A stretch of DNA of 57,392 bases from Phialocephala subalpina (GCA_900073065.1 FJOG01000073.1:108511-165902), one strand, 5' to 3'; counted from the stretch's first letter, positions 22,110 through 34,724 are shown. Notes: generated by a model from the letters alone, not told the origin. Numbers and translations are program-made.

Positions 22110-23465
22110 CCCCCCTTATAATTCCCCCAATAAATCTTTATATTAATCTTTATAATAAATAATTAATTATTCTTATTAAATATATAAATATATAAATTTA
22201 AAAATTAATAATATTAATATTATATATTGTGGCGGGGCGATCTATTCTACTTCAAAAATCCCTATTTGTAGTAGTAATTTCGGAGGTTTGTGCTAACCAC
22301 GTGTCCTCTAATACATAAGGAGCTTTCTACTCTCTGAGAAACAATAATAACCTTTTGCCACTCCATTTTGCTGGCCTTACTACGTATAACGAATAATTAT
22401 GAGAGCGAAATTAAGTATTTACTAAAGCTTATAAATTTATTATAATTATGCAAAATTGGATGGTTTTCCTCTAAGAGAACTATTACCCTTTTACAATATA
22501 TATTAATTCGAATTAAGTATTAAATATAATTATTTGATTAATTTATTAATAAATATTATAATTATATTATAATTTAATTATTAAATTTTATTTTTTATTT
22601 TTTAATATTTATATTTCAAATTTGAAAATAAATTATTAATTGGTTATTATATTATTAATTATTTAAATTAATTATAATAAATAAATTTAAATTATAAATT
22701 TTAAGAAATTTTTTTTGAAATAATTATTATATCAAAAAATTTTTATTTTATCGCGCGTTATTATTCTTTTTAAAATTTATTATTTTTATATTTTTTAATA
22801 ATTTTAAATTATTAATTATTAATTTAAAATTTAAAATATAAATTAATTAATAAAATCGAAAATATTATAATTTTCGTAAAAGATTTTTATAAAATAAATT
22901 ATAATTTAATTAAATATATTTATATTCGAAATTTAAAATTAAATTATTAAATAATTATTTATTTTAATTTAATTTATAATATAATTACAAAAAGAATATA
23001 AATTTATTATTTATTATATAAAAAGGAAATTTTTTAATAAATTATATTTAATATTTTTATTAAAATTAATTATTCTTTTTTTAATTTTNNNNNNNNNNNN
23101 NNNNNNNNATAATAAATAATTTATTAAATATAATCGTAAATATTATTTATTTAATTTTTTAACCTTTAAACTTTTTATTATATTATCGAATATTAATTAG
23201 GAAAAATAAAAGAATTTAAAGAAAATATATATTTAAAATTCTAAAAAAAATTCGTTTTATTATTTATTAATTATATTAAAAAAATTAATTCTTTAATAAA
23301 AAGAATTAAAATTATAATAAATTATATTAATTTTAATCAAAATATAAAAGTTTAATAATTATAAAATAAAAATTATTGAAATAAATTAAAAAGATTAATA
23401 AGTTTTATATTTATTTCTAAGATTTATTTTTAAATATTAAAGTAATATATTCGAGGTTATCGGCT
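22110..23465. repeat. AT-rich block with assembly gap, probably RIP-degraded repeat
   Basis: About 1.35 kb, mostly over 80 % A+T with stops in all frames. It is interrupted at 22225-22440 by a stretch of more normal composition and by 20 N at 23089-23108. The N run is a round-number scaffold gap, so distance and content across it are not reliable. No domain or terminal repeat is readable. RIP of a transposon is the likely origin. Confidence 0.75.
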
Positions 23466-24387
23466 TAAAAGAATAATAAGTAGATGGAAGAAAGCTTCTC
23501 TATTAAGAGTTTGCGAATTTATTCTCTTGTAATCCGAAGCCGAAAAAGAGCGTTTTTTCGTGCTAGCTTTATCAGTTTGTAACCGGGTAAAGGCGCATTT
23601 CTTGCGGTTAAGAATTTGGACCAAGCCGACGCCAAAAGAGAGCGCCTGTCGTCAACCTCCTAGACCAAACCGCAGTAGAATGCTTCCCTGGCCGCCAACT
23701 TGAACCATTGGCGGCCAACTCTGAGCCGATGCTGGTTCGATGTCGTCGATGAGACAGTCAAATGTATCCATTCCCATCGTGCCAGCAGCCCAAGATGTAG
23801 GCCTGTAAGAAACCGCCGACGCAATTATTCCGTCTGGGCTCAGTATCCGAATTCTCTCACATCTCACTCGCGTGGCTGCTTTCCTCGACTTCACATATCG
23901 GAGTCAAGGACTACGTCTTTCGGACCCTCAAATATCGTTACGATGTTTCGTCTAAACACTGCCGGGCGGTTCAATTTCCTCTCGCCAATACAGAAGGGTT
24001 GGTGAATATGTGCGATGGTCGCAGGCTGAGAGGGCTGTCAGGTTGAGGACCCTGCCGAGTCAGTTGCACCCCTCCAGGCAGGCTGTGATGTCTAATCCAG
24101 CCTCATTGGATCATCAACTTCCATATTTAGGCTCTGATCTCCACACCAATATACTTCAACAGCAAATTAGCTAACGCAAGGAGAAAGGCCTTGGCAGGGT
24201 GATCCATCTGCCTTGATTAGGCAGCTTGAATAGGCAGCCATGGAATGCAGCGCCAGCCACAGAGGCGAGCAACCAAAAGCATTTTTTCCGTCAAAATGCT
24301 TCACCCGGGGGAGAAATCCGGGCTATTGGCAATTTCCTTTCTCGCGGTCTTGGGAGTAGTCCTTTTGAGAATAGACAATTCCAGGCC
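23466..24387. promoter_or_regulatory. Upstream region of the HET gene
   Basis: About 0.9 kb of normal composition between the AT-rich block and the HET start codon; it should contain the HET promoter. Minus- and plus-strand open frames at 23652-24005 show no family features. No specific element identified. Confidence 0.35.
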
Positions 24388-26399
24388 ATGGGCGAGGAAG
24401 CTCAAATCCCTATCGGGCAAAATCGGCGGCGGCACGCGTCCGACGATGCGGACTCCAGCCCGTCGCAGCCCAAGAGAGCCCGGGAAAGCAAGCCTGATCT
24501 TCGATGCGCTCCATGCGCTCTCATGTTCTCCCAACAGGGTCTGAAATATCTCAACTCACCGAACGGCTTCCGCCACCGGACCCGTGCCGAGTCCAGGGCT
24601 TCCAGGACGGAAGGCTGCAGAATGTGCGAGTTCATCTTCCTGGTTGTCTGCAAAGAACATGACAAGAATTGGAGAGATAACGATCGCCTCATATTTCAGA
24701 ACTTCCGAAATGCACACTCAACGAGCACGGTTTCTGGCTTTCAGTTGCCTGGTATCTATGGGCTTAAAGGCAGCCTCGAATCTGAGCCCGACAAATGCAT
24801 CATCACGATGTATCCATTTGCGGAAAAGGGTAAGTATTCTTTTCTCTTTGCTGTCGACGAGGTGACGATAGCATCTAACAAGATTCAGGCAACCCTACCG
24901 GTATTGGAGCCATTGTGCCCCGAAGACCTCTCCACAGAGATGTGCAAAGCGATAATGTGTTTGCGGCAGCAAAGTCCCTCATCAAAGAGTGTATGAATCC
25001 CGATAAGCCTCACAAACATTGCCAGTACTCGCGAGACACTGTGCTTCCGACGCGTGTCCTCGACGTTGGCAAGCCTGAGGACCCTTATCCAACAATCAAA
25101 CTCAAGGTCAACGAGACAGAAACCCACGCGCCATATCTCGCTCTAAGCTACTGCTGGGGGAAGCAACCTAAACTCACGGCGCCAGTCCAACCCCTTCTGC
25201 TACGGAGAGATACTCTTCGGGACTTGACGGGTGGCATCAGGCTCGAGAGTCTCCAGCAGTCAATACAAGACGCTATCTTCGTCACTCGCCAACTTGGTTT
25301 TCGCTATCTTTGGGTTGATGCGCTGTGCATCATCCAGGACTGCAAGATTGACAAAGACAAGGAAATTTCCCGGATGGCGTCCATCTACAAGAATGCTGCC
25401 ATAACCGTCGCGGCTTCTTCGTCTGAAAAAGCGACGGATGGGTTTCTTTCGAACAGAATCCCGCCCTACCTTCCAGACTACATGTTCTACATCCCTGTGT
25501 CAAATGGGGAGAATGGCACAGTGTATCTTTCGGCAGAGGCATACGAACCCGAACATCCCCTAGACAAGAGAGGATGGACGTTGCAGGAATTCATGCTGTC
25601 ATCAAGGATGCTCATATTCTCCGACTACGAGCTTCTGTGGCAGTGTAAAGAGGTGGACCTTCGGGGCGTTACCGGAAGAGGGCTCGAGTACCTACAACCC
25701 TTGGAAGCTCTACCATGGACCGTCTTTGAACATGATGCGGAGCCCTACTTTGGAAATCTCGATTTTGACAAGGTCTACCTCTGGAAAACGATCGTCCAAC
25801 AGTACACGGAACGTATGCTGACAGATCCGGAAGACAGACTTCGGGCAGTCACGGGGATAACGACTGAGCTAGAAACACTGTGGCGCGACACGAATATCTA
25901 CGGGCTCTGGAAGAAATGGTTCATAGAGCTCCTGGCATGGTACAAACCAGATGTCGACAGAGAGCAGAAGCGGTGCCTCAAGCGGGCACCCAGCTGGTCA
26001 TGGGCGTCTCTCAACGGTGTAATCCGCTACGAGAGGCCCTTTTCGACTGAAGATGCCAAAGTCAAGTCGCTGACCGTATCAGCCGCAGAGCTGACATGTC
26101 GTATTCTTAAAGAAGGTGACATAAACCATGAGAAGTTTGATACCATATTGGAGCGGCCAGACCTGGTGGATCCAAGCGCAGAACTCCGGCAAAGAGAACT
26201 CCAACAGAGAGAGACGGACTATTTGCTTTTGGGTATAGTCAAGGTAGATGAAGGCGTTGAGAAAGGTATCGGTTTGCTTGTCGTGGATGTAGGTAAAAGA
26301 GTTTACCGGAGAGTCGGACTAGTCATTTTTACGGACATGACGGTATGGAAAGGTGCGAAGCTACAGGATATCACACTAGAGCCGAATCTCAGGGGATAA
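24388..26399 (+). CDS. HET-domain protein (heterokaryon incompatibility type), 650 aa
   Basis: Two exons (24388-24829 and 24889-26399; 59-nt GT-AG intron) join in frame to 650 aa. The ATG at 24388 is the first in-frame methionine. An N-terminal basic, Ser-rich part (QPKRARESK) is followed by two CxxC-like pairs (CAPC, CRMC). The HET domain spans about residues 230-385 with all three typical blocks: YLALSYCWG, RYLWVDALCIIQD and DKRGWTLQEFML. A C-terminal domain holds the common AP-S-WSWASLNG motif. HET domains act in fungal non-self recognition and programmed cell death after hyphal fusion; this one has no visible NACHT or other fused module. It converges on the NLR gene at 26593. Both reading frame and motifs are intact, so it is probably functional. 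Confidence 0.93.
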
Positions 26400-26592
26400 G
26401 ACTCAATATGCTTTTTCTCATTTGATGACACAAAAGCATAAGACCCATAGAAAATCGCATATACCAACGTGCCTACACATTTTTTCGCACCCAATTCCCA
26501 AGTTTTTTTTGAGTCGTGCAATCAAACTGTCTTTTTCATGGAGCCAAAATCACTAATACAATAGATCCCACCAACAGACTAAACACATCACA

Positions 26593-29500
26593 TTACGCCC
26601 CTCTCTTTGAATGAACCCTCTCATGTCTTCGACAATCATTTAACCTAGCAAACGCCTTGCCACAATTTGAGCATGCATACGGACGCTCCCCAAAATGGCT
26701 CCTCTCGTGACCCTTCAGATTGATATTCCGCGTGAACTTCTTGTGGCAGATCTTGCAAGTGAACCGCGTCGACTCGATCCTACGACTCAGAGACTCGAAA
26801 ACGGACGGCCCTTCACACTGGTCCGGGTGATAGGTCCGTACGTGCCTGTCCTTATCCTTGTTGGAGGAGAAGCCGATAGGAGCGAAGTTACAGTTGACGG
26901 GACACGGGAAGGGCCTGTCGTGGCGGTTGTCGTGCGTGTCGCGATCCTTCTTCTTGTCGTAGCCCAGGTAGAAGAATTTGCACAGCGTGCGCTTGCACTT
27001 GAAGAGGTTGGGGCCATAGTAGTCTTTTATCGTGTCATTGAGCCAGGCTTTTGAGCTGGGCGTGAAGTTCTCCTCTAGTGTGATCCTGTTTTCTTGCAAA
27101 GCTTCGTCGAGCTGAGCGATACCAACGGTGTTGCGGACGTCATATGTGCCCTTCTGGTGGGTATATATATGGTTCCACAGGAAGCAGAGGTTTTCGTAGA
27201 ATGAAAGCCCTGAGAACCTGGCGAGTTCAGAAGGCGTTTGTTCGAGCTCGGGGTGCGGCTCTGTCGTGAGGCCTGCACGATGTGTCTCGATGAAACACTG
27301 CAAGGCGGAGGCAAACTTCTCGTGCTCCTGGTGATGATGCGAATTGTAAAAAAGGCCCCTGCATGCCGTAACCATCGTGTCGATGTGGCTGTGCCATTGG
27401 GAGCACGCATAGTCTTGGAAAGAGAACCAACCGAGCTTAGCCCTGTCTCGACGCTCGTCTTCGTCATAGTCCTTCGAGAAGCAGGGAAGACACAGGTATC
27501 TGAGACAAAGCGTTGTGAGTTCGCACTGAACTGCTTGCTCATTGATATGCTCATTTTGGACGATGTAACTGGTGGTTATTAACCCTCGAAATACACAATT
27601 GGTTAGCGAAGAACTCAATGCTTACCGCCGCGCTGTCGAATGAATAATGCGGATGTGGTCGCCATCTAGGACGTGCACCAATGACCCGAGGTACTTCCTG
27701 ACATTTTGTCGCAGCATTTTGTTGTCAAAGTCAATCCTTTGGATGACTGGGTCATAAGACAGAATGGACTGCATTTCGTGCCATTTTAGGGGTCGCTTTG
27801 CGCAGACCAGCCAGCCCAGGAGGAGCTTGGCCATCTGCCAGTGGGTCTCACCCTCTTCCAGTTGCAACAACTCGGTCTTCACTGCGCCTAGAAGCTTCTC
27901 ATATCTGTGACCAGTTGTCAGTCTTATTTCTGTCCCATTGAAAAAGGACGGTAATGAATACCAGACGTACATCTGTGAGAGTTCCTTGGGTAGCATTTCC
28001 TCTTTGATCTTCTCGAGGAGCTTCTCTTTGGTCGGCTGCTGTAGAAGATACACGATGGCGAGATGGGCATAGAGAAACATGTCTATAATTTACGTCAGTC
28101 TACAGTATTACAATTTATTGTACTTACAGTGCAGCTTAAGGTGGCAACGGACCTTCGCTCCGACGGCAGATGATACTTTCAATTTGCTCCCTATCCCCTT
28201 CAGAGAGGTTAAAACCACTACTTGTGGCACGCGGCTCGGAGAAGTCCGGGATCCTCTGCTTCACATAGGCCCTGATGTCGTCTGCGTTGTCGGTCGACTT
28301 GAGCTTCACACAGGCCTCATCTTCCGGCATGCATTTGTCCTTGGTCAGCTCCGGGATCGGCTGGCTCATGAACAGAACCCTCAGTCGGCCCTGCTTGATC
28401 TCGTTGTCGCACTTTGTAACTTGCCCCATGAAGAAGATTGCAGCTTGGCGCATTTCAAGTGTTTCACACTCATCAAGCCCGTCGATAATGATGTACTGCC
28501 TGGAGTTGTACTCAAAAAAGGCCTCAATGAGGCTTTGGGCAGTTTCTGCGTTTGCCTGGTTTGTGCCTGCGCCTGACGCAGCTTTTTCGACGCAGAGGGG
28601 CAAGAGATCCTCGCCAGTATCGACCATCTGATAGAGAATGCCCTTAAGGATGTCAAGGTAGGTGCGATGTTCGGGATCTTCCTCCTGGCAGTAGAAGTAG
28701 TATGTCTTGCTCTCCCGTGGAATCGCGTACTCCTTCTTTTCCGTGCACAGCCCCTTCAGCTCGTCTATGAGGAGTGATGCTAGCACCGTTTTGCCTGTGC
28801 ACCGTCAACTCAGCTATCTTTTGGCTTCTATGGATATCATTACCAAATCCCTTGCTGCCGTGGAGCCAGATGGCGGAATCAGGAGGCTGGTCTTCTCTCA
28901 TCCAGTCAGTGACTTCACTATACCTCCTGAACAGCCAGCGTCCAGTGTCGCGACATATTCTCGTGTCTTGGAACTTCTTGTGAAGCGACTGCGTCTTCTT
29001 CGAGGCCGAGATCCACGCCATGACGATTTTTTTCTGGTCTTCTTTCCTATTTCTCACTTCCTCCTCAAATTTGTCTCGACGCCCGTTCAAGTCGTTGCGA
29101 TAGCGGTAGAATTCCATCTTGGCATCACCCCAATCTTGAGTAACATCCAGCCCAGAATCCACGCGCATTGGTTCGTTACCTCGGTCCGAGTCCGCTTGAG
29201 GGTTTCGGACAGATGATCCATGCGTTCGTATGAACCTCCCATGACTTTCCATAGAGTCAGCTAGGTGCTTGAACGTATGGCTCAAGTCTTTCCATGTGGC
29301 ATTGGACAGTCTCTGCCATACTAGAGAAAAGGGATTAGTGTTTGCTATTACTGCTGCTACTCTGGCTCGATCTCACATTTAGCCCGAAGAGAGAAGAGCT
29401 TGTATGCAAGCCGATGGAACGTGAGAACATCCTGGTAGATGTATACCAGGCATCCTTCGCTCTCTGGTAGTCCAGTCAAAAGTCGTATATAATCGTAGAG

Positions 29501-29933
29501 TGGCGGTATTTTATACCCTAGCTGCTCGTATACGTCGAGTACATTGTCGAATGCTCTTTCTCTGGGATTCGTGGTCTTTATTACAACTAGTTAGCAATGT
29601 TCTCCTCGACATGGTACGGAGTGCTGTCAATAGACACGCACGTACCTTGAGGAGAAATCGAACCGGACCCCAAACATAGGCCATGACCTTTGCGGTATGC
29701 TGAAACCTGATGGTGGTCAAGACCTTCTCGAGGTGTGCCATGCCAGTCAGAAAGGGGTGGATTCTCTTCATGTTCATCATTGTCTTCGTTATCTCCTGCT
29801 GTGATTGAATGACATTGATGTCCTGCTGCACATCTTCGTAGCTGCTCGACTCGAAGAATTCCTGGTCCTGGGGCTTTAGGAGGTCCCATGTCCCGAACTT
29901 TTCCGCAAGAACGAGCAACTCGTCCATGTCCAT
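26593..29933 (-). CDS. NACHT (STAND) NLR-like protein with C-terminal C2H2 zinc fingers, 990 aa
   Basis: A seven-exon model (29933-29646, 29575-29377, 29320-28844, 28794-28153, 28082-27971, 27904-27626, 27568-26593) totals 2973 nt and stays in frame. The N-terminal helical domain (HPFLTGMAHLEKV, VWGPVRFLLK) resembles the N-terminal domain (DUF7708-like) found on many fungal NACHT proteins. The P-loop GSKGFGKT (about residue 316) is split by a 49-nt intron (28795-28843). Walker B is IIIDGLDE (about 430). A winged-helix-like segment (PLKWHEMQ, HIRIIHSTARR) follows. The C-terminus (about 855-987) has two atypical and two classical C2H2 fingers (FTCKICHKKFTR; YACSNCGKAFAR) in place of WD, TPR or ankyrin repeats. 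STAND proteins are nucleotide-dependent switches in fungal immunity and cell death. The fourth intron's donor (GTCCGT) is weak, so that boundary is less sure. Confidence 0.88.
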
Positions 29934-30211
29934 TATCGCAACCGATTGACAGTGCTACGCGCACTACTAACCCTGGGCTTGATTGACGCAATGTCCAATG
30001 GTCAGGAAATAAACCGGGCCAACTTCTAGAAGCATAAAAAGGAAAACTTCAGAAGTTCGTCGGAAGAGATGGGGTAGACACTAGGTCTCGGTGAGGCTGG
30101 ATGCACAGCAAAGAGGCAGCCTGCTAGGATGCACACCACTATATGCAGGCGGTCTAAGGTACCATCTTTGATTCTCCTGATTGGTCTCGTCTCAGCCCGG
30201 CTTTGCAACAA
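29934..30211. promoter_or_regulatory. Upstream region of the NACHT-zinc-finger gene
   Basis: About 280 bp between the NLR start codon and the MITE-like element; it presumably contains the NLR promoter. No specific sites recognised. Confidence 0.3.
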
Positions 30212-30865
30212 ACTAGTTGTGCAACACCCCAAAAACTCAAAAATCGCAACTTTTAAAAAAGACCCTTTGATACACAACGCACTAAATCTAACTGTAGTAA
30301 CTCTAATTCTATAGTTTTCATGAAGGAGAATCTATTGCTATAGATATTTTATATGCTAAGCTATTACTTCTGGGTGCTCGAGGCCGTAAAAGTAAGTAAA
30401 TTTCATGAATTTATCGAGAGCAAAAGTTGATGCCTGCGGCTCTGCGCGTAAGGCTCCAATACTCCGCCATATCAACTCGCACTACTTATATACATACGCA
30501 GGGAATAAAAAGTATTAAAACTTTATTTATATATACTTTTAATAGTAATACAAATTCTTATTTATTCAGAATTTAATTTGAACGCTTTTAAGCCGAGATA
30601 TTTGAGCTACAAGTATATCACTTTTTGGTGGGGTCGCTTAAATAAGTTGATGCCTTAAACCAAAAGTTCAAAATCACAAAATCTTCAAATTTTGCATATA
30701 TACTCTTATAATATGATTTAAAAAGGCTCAAGAATAAAGGTTGAAGCTGATATTGCGGAAAGAGCATGCAAGTTATTATTTCCCCAAGTTACAGGGCTCT
30801 AAAAGCCTTAGTGGTGATACTATGAGAGTGCGATTTTTGAGTTTTTGGGGTGTTGCACAACTAGT
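30212..30865. mobile_element. Non-autonomous DNA transposon (MITE-like) with 37-bp perfect terminal inverted repeats
   Basis: The sequence at 30212-30248 (ACTAGTTGTGCAACACCCCA...) is the exact reverse complement of 30829-30865. TA dinucleotides at 30214-30215 and 30862-30863 could be a TA target duplication flanking a 646-bp element, as in Tc1/mariner or Fot1/pogo families. The interior is AT-rich, has many stops and no transposase, so it would be a non-autonomous copy. It sits about 340 bp upstream of the SNF2 start codon and about 280 bp upstream of the divergent NLR, where it could affect either promoter. A degenerate version of the terminus (TAGTTGTAACACCC) occurs at about 36228-36242. 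Confidence 0.8.
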
Positions 30866-30920
30866 GTGTATGGTTTGCCTTAACTGCGACGCTAGCCGGA
30901 AGCGTTCACCGCGTAGTTCT

Positions 30921-30961
30921 ACCTTCACTGCAATTTTAGGCCCATCCGGGCCTGCAGTTCT
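30921..30961 (+). repeat. Left copy of 41-bp inverted repeat
   Basis: The sequence ACCTTCACTGCAATTTTAGG... (41 bp) recurs in inverted orientation at 36129-36169 with one mismatch. It contains the internal partial palindrome GGCCCATCCGGGCC. It lies 55 bp beyond the right end of the MITE-like element. Confidence 0.85.
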
Positions 30962-31205
30962 CCCCACCCTAATGGGAGGGCAGCCTTCAGATTTCGAGGC
31001 GGATTTGCAACCCCATCCTGGTGTTTCGCCTCGCGGCAGCCTGATTGAACGAATTCCAATTCCCAGGCGTCCGCGAACCCCGACATCGCGGCGGATTCCC
31101 AACTTCCCTAATTGCTCGTTCGCGATGCGGATATAGAGCAACTGAGGCCCCAGATCGCTAGCCTAAGATTCCTCGACAACAACTAGAAGCTATCGATTGA
31201 TCACG

Positions 31206-34200
31206 ATGTCCAACCCTTTGAAGCGAGTTCTGAACCCTGTCGAGAAGGCAGGCGATATCACCATCAACGTCAGTACCGTTGCCATGGCCGGCATTAATCC
31301 GCGTCCACCGTATCAGCAATACTATGGTAACTTTCCCGATGCACCACGACAGAGTCAATATCACGGACCGAGTTACATGAATCCAGAAAGGTATGGAACA
31401 CCGTGCATTCCTCACGAGCGCTACTAAACAGCCCAGCGACGTTCCCATTATGCAACCAGCGGACTCTCTACCAGATCTGTTCAGCGTCATCCTGTCTGAG
31501 CCGAGTGTCAGCAACCAAATGTCGCTGATGAACCTCGATGAGCCAGCCTACAACCTAACCGGCGCTCTTACAGAATGGGAAAATAACATAGCCTCGCCAA
31601 ACTCGTTCGACTCGTCCCAATTGACCCCTATTTCATCCCAGGAGACCTCGCACTCGCTGTCCCTCGCGCCGGAATCAAGCCAATCGAGAGCCGAGTCCGT
31701 CACTTCCGCAAAAGACGAAGAAGAGACTATATGCTATGGAATGGTGAGTGGCCACAGCATTTGACTTCTCCGATTTGGGACACGATTCACCTACGCTAGC
31801 TGCACAACGTCGACGTCAAGCTCGTAGGCGAGATGCAAATCATCGACGACAAGCTCAGCAAAAGCTCAGCTGGCTACGAGCGCTTCAAGCTCAACGAGCA
31901 GCAGGACCACATCTTCCTGTGCTTCCACGATGACGGCAAGGACCTCGGCTACCTGCGCTCCGGTGTAGGCAAGACGCTTGCGCCGCTGCTGGCCGAGTCG
32001 GACGTCGAGTTCGAGCCCATCGTGCCCACGCCCAACCTGAAGGAGACCATCGGGCGTGCCAAGGAGCCGGCTGAGGCCAAGGTCGACATCAACGTGTACG
32101 GGCCGCGGCGCGCGGCGGCGGAGGTCGGTGACGTGCTCTCGCGCGGCAAGCTGTGGCTGCAGAAGTCAGACTATGCGAGGTGCGGAGTGGCATACGATAA
32201 CCCGCACTTCTTGTCTATCAAGATCAATGGCGTCCAGGTGCAGTCCGTTCAGCCTGTGAACCGAGTTGCTAACGAGGGAGTTGCGAGGAGGAAGCCCCGG
32301 GAGGAGCAACTGCGGAAGATGGTCGAGGAAGTGTACAAGTCTGTGGACAATGCTCGGCATCTTGACATGGTGGAGGGCGGGAATGGGGTTGGCCAGAAGC
32401 TGCTCAGGTAGGTCTAGTGTTATGTTCTGATTTGAAGTCTGCTAGTTGCTAATATGCCGCCGTTAGACATCAACAAGAAGCGCTAGGCTTCATGCTGGAG
32501 AGAGAATCCGGCCATATTAACGACAAGTACAGGCTTTGGAAGACGGTCGTTTTGGAAGACGGGAGGGAAGAGTGAGTTACTTGTGAATTCAATTCAATGT
32601 TCATGACTAACGTGACTACATCAGGTACCGCCACAGAATCACAAAGGCCAAGCGGGTCATCCAGCCAGACGAGGGAGGGGGTGGCATTCTGGCCGACGAG
32701 ATGGGCATGGGGAAGTCCTTGTCCATCCTTGCCCTGATCACGAAGACTCTCGACGAGGGCCAGGAGTGGGCTCAGCAGCAGAGCGACAGTGCCGAAGGCA
32801 AAAAGGCGCCGAAGTACTCCCGCTCCACGCTTGTGGTCGTCCCGTCTGCCCGTACGCGGACCTCCTTTTCCAATCAGAAGGGACACCTATGACTGACTTG
32901 ACTAGTTCTCATCTACAATTGGATGAACGAAATAAAAAAGTAAGTTTGTTTTACCTTCGCAATGGTATCATCACTAACCGACTACATAGGCACTTGACAG
33001 GAGGCCTAAAGGTGATCAAGTACCACGGTCCCGGCAGACCGAAAAACCTCGACATAATCCAAGACTCAGACATAGTCATAACCACTTACAACACCCTCAC
33101 TGCCGAGTTTCAAATTAAATCGGAGCCCTCCCTCCTCTACCAAATCGGCTGGTACAGAGCCGTCCTCGACGAAGGCAAGCCCCCACCGCCGCCCCTTTTC
33201 ACGTCCCACGAGTACACCTAACAACCCCCAGCACACTTCATCCGCTCCCCAGCCACAACCTTCTACCACGCCTGCGGCGACCTCCACGCCAACTCGCGGT
33301 GGTGTCTCACCGGCACGCCCATCCAAAACAAGCTCGCTGACATCGGTGCGCTCTTCGCCTTCATCCGCGCCGAGCCCTTCTCCAAAGCCTCCGTGTTCCG
33401 CAAGTGGATCGAGGTCCCCTTCGAGCAGAGCGTTGAGGACTCGACCGTCGTCAAGAACCGCCTGGTCATGCTCCTCGAAGCGCTCTGCCTGCGCCGCACA
33501 AAGGAGGTCATCGAGCTGCCTGGGCTACAGCAGGACATCCGCACGCTGGAGTTCTCCCCGGCCGAGCGCGAGCAGTACGAGAATACGAAGAATATCCTGA
33601 TGCGCACGATCCGCCACCGCGTCGGTGAGGTCGAGAAGAGCTCCAAGTTCGGGCTCTTCCAGGCGAACCTGCAGATGCGCATCCTGTGCAACCACGGCAC
33701 GTTCCAGAAGCCCTTCTCCTGGCACCGCCGCAGCTACCAGGACGAGCGCGACGCTATCGTCTGCGCACTCGGCCAGAATGGCGAGATCACCTGCTCTGGC
33801 TGCCAACAGCCCATGCCGATCCTGGGATCCAGCCGGCTGAGCAAAGGCTTCCGCGAGCAGTGCGCGCACGTGCTGTGCTCCGAGTGCATCGAGGAGTCGA
33901 GCACGCCAGGCGCCGGCGCGCAGACGCAGTGCTGTCCCGTATGTGTGCGGTGGCTCACGCATGCGCGGGTCGAGGGCGGCGTGGATGCGGTGAGGGATGT
34001 GGCCATGCGGGACGCGCCAGCCAAGAAGGCGATCGAGGACGATGATAACTACTATTTCAATGCTGAGGGCCACTCGACGAAGATGCGGGCGTTGATTGAG
34101 GACGTCGGCAAGGACCTGTCGACGACAAAGAGGCAGGTCTGCCCCCCCAAGGAAACAATGCGTGTCTAACGTGAATAGCATCATATTCTCCTGCTGGACT

Positions 34201-34724
34201 AGAACGCTACACCTGTTGTCCAAGCACCTGGACGAAGCTAAGATTCCCTACCTCCGCATTGACGGCGGCTGTCCCCTCCTGCAGCGGCAGGTCAAACTCG
34301 ACCAGTTTGCCAAAGAGGACAACATGCCAGTGCTCATCATGACGACCGGCACCGGTGCGTTTGGGTACGTTCGCTGCCTTGGTTGTTCCCTACTCAGGCA
34401 TATGTGATATTGACAAGCTCCCAGGCTGAATCTGACCTGCGCCAGCCGCGTCTTCATCGTCGAGCTGCAGTGGAACCCCGGCCTAGAGAAGCAGGCCATC
34501 GCGCGAGCCGTCCGGCTAGGGCAGGACAACGAGGTGCACGTGACGCGCTACGTGATCAAGGACACCGTAGAAGAGGTTTGTTCTACCGTAACCCTCGCCG
34601 CCTCACAGTTCGTATTGACCAGACGTAGGAAATGAGGTCCCAGCAGCAATGGAAAAAACAACTCGCGGCCATGGGATTCGAAGAGATGCCGGAAGCGATT
34701 GATATTGAAAAGAGAGTCTCCTAA
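31206..34724 (+). CDS. SNF2-family DEAH ATPase with RING finger (Rad5/HLTF-like), about 1000 aa
   Basis: An eleven-exon model ends at the stop 34722-34724; exons 3-11 (31800-32407, 32467-32571, 32625-32851, 32906-32939, 32990-33174, 33232-34132, 34179-34364, 34425-34575, 34629-34724) join cleanly. The join of exons 1 and 2 (31206-31390, 31419-31743) needs a 28-nt intron or a frame change and is doubtful. Motifs: ATP site ILADEMGMGKS (about 430), VLDE-AH box (about 555), WCLTGTPIQNKL, a C3HC4 RING between the halves (about 742-790, CSGCQQ...CCPVC) and the C-terminal helicase block (IIFSCWTRTLHLL, NPGLEKQAIARAVRLGQ). Members remodel chromatin or replication forks and many act as ubiquitin ligases in the nucleus. 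Two introns (33175-33231 and 34133-34178) start with GC. The locus is much more GC-rich than its surroundings. Confidence 0.88.

Noticed and set aside
30741..31136. 131-codon open frame just upstream of the SNF2 gene
   Set aside because: It begins inside the MITE-like element, crosses its terminal repeat and the 41-bp repeat, and has no motif.
33525..34223. Minus-strand open frame of 232 codons inside the SNF2 gene
   Set aside because: GC-rich antisense shadow of the SNF2 exon that carries RING and helicase motifs.
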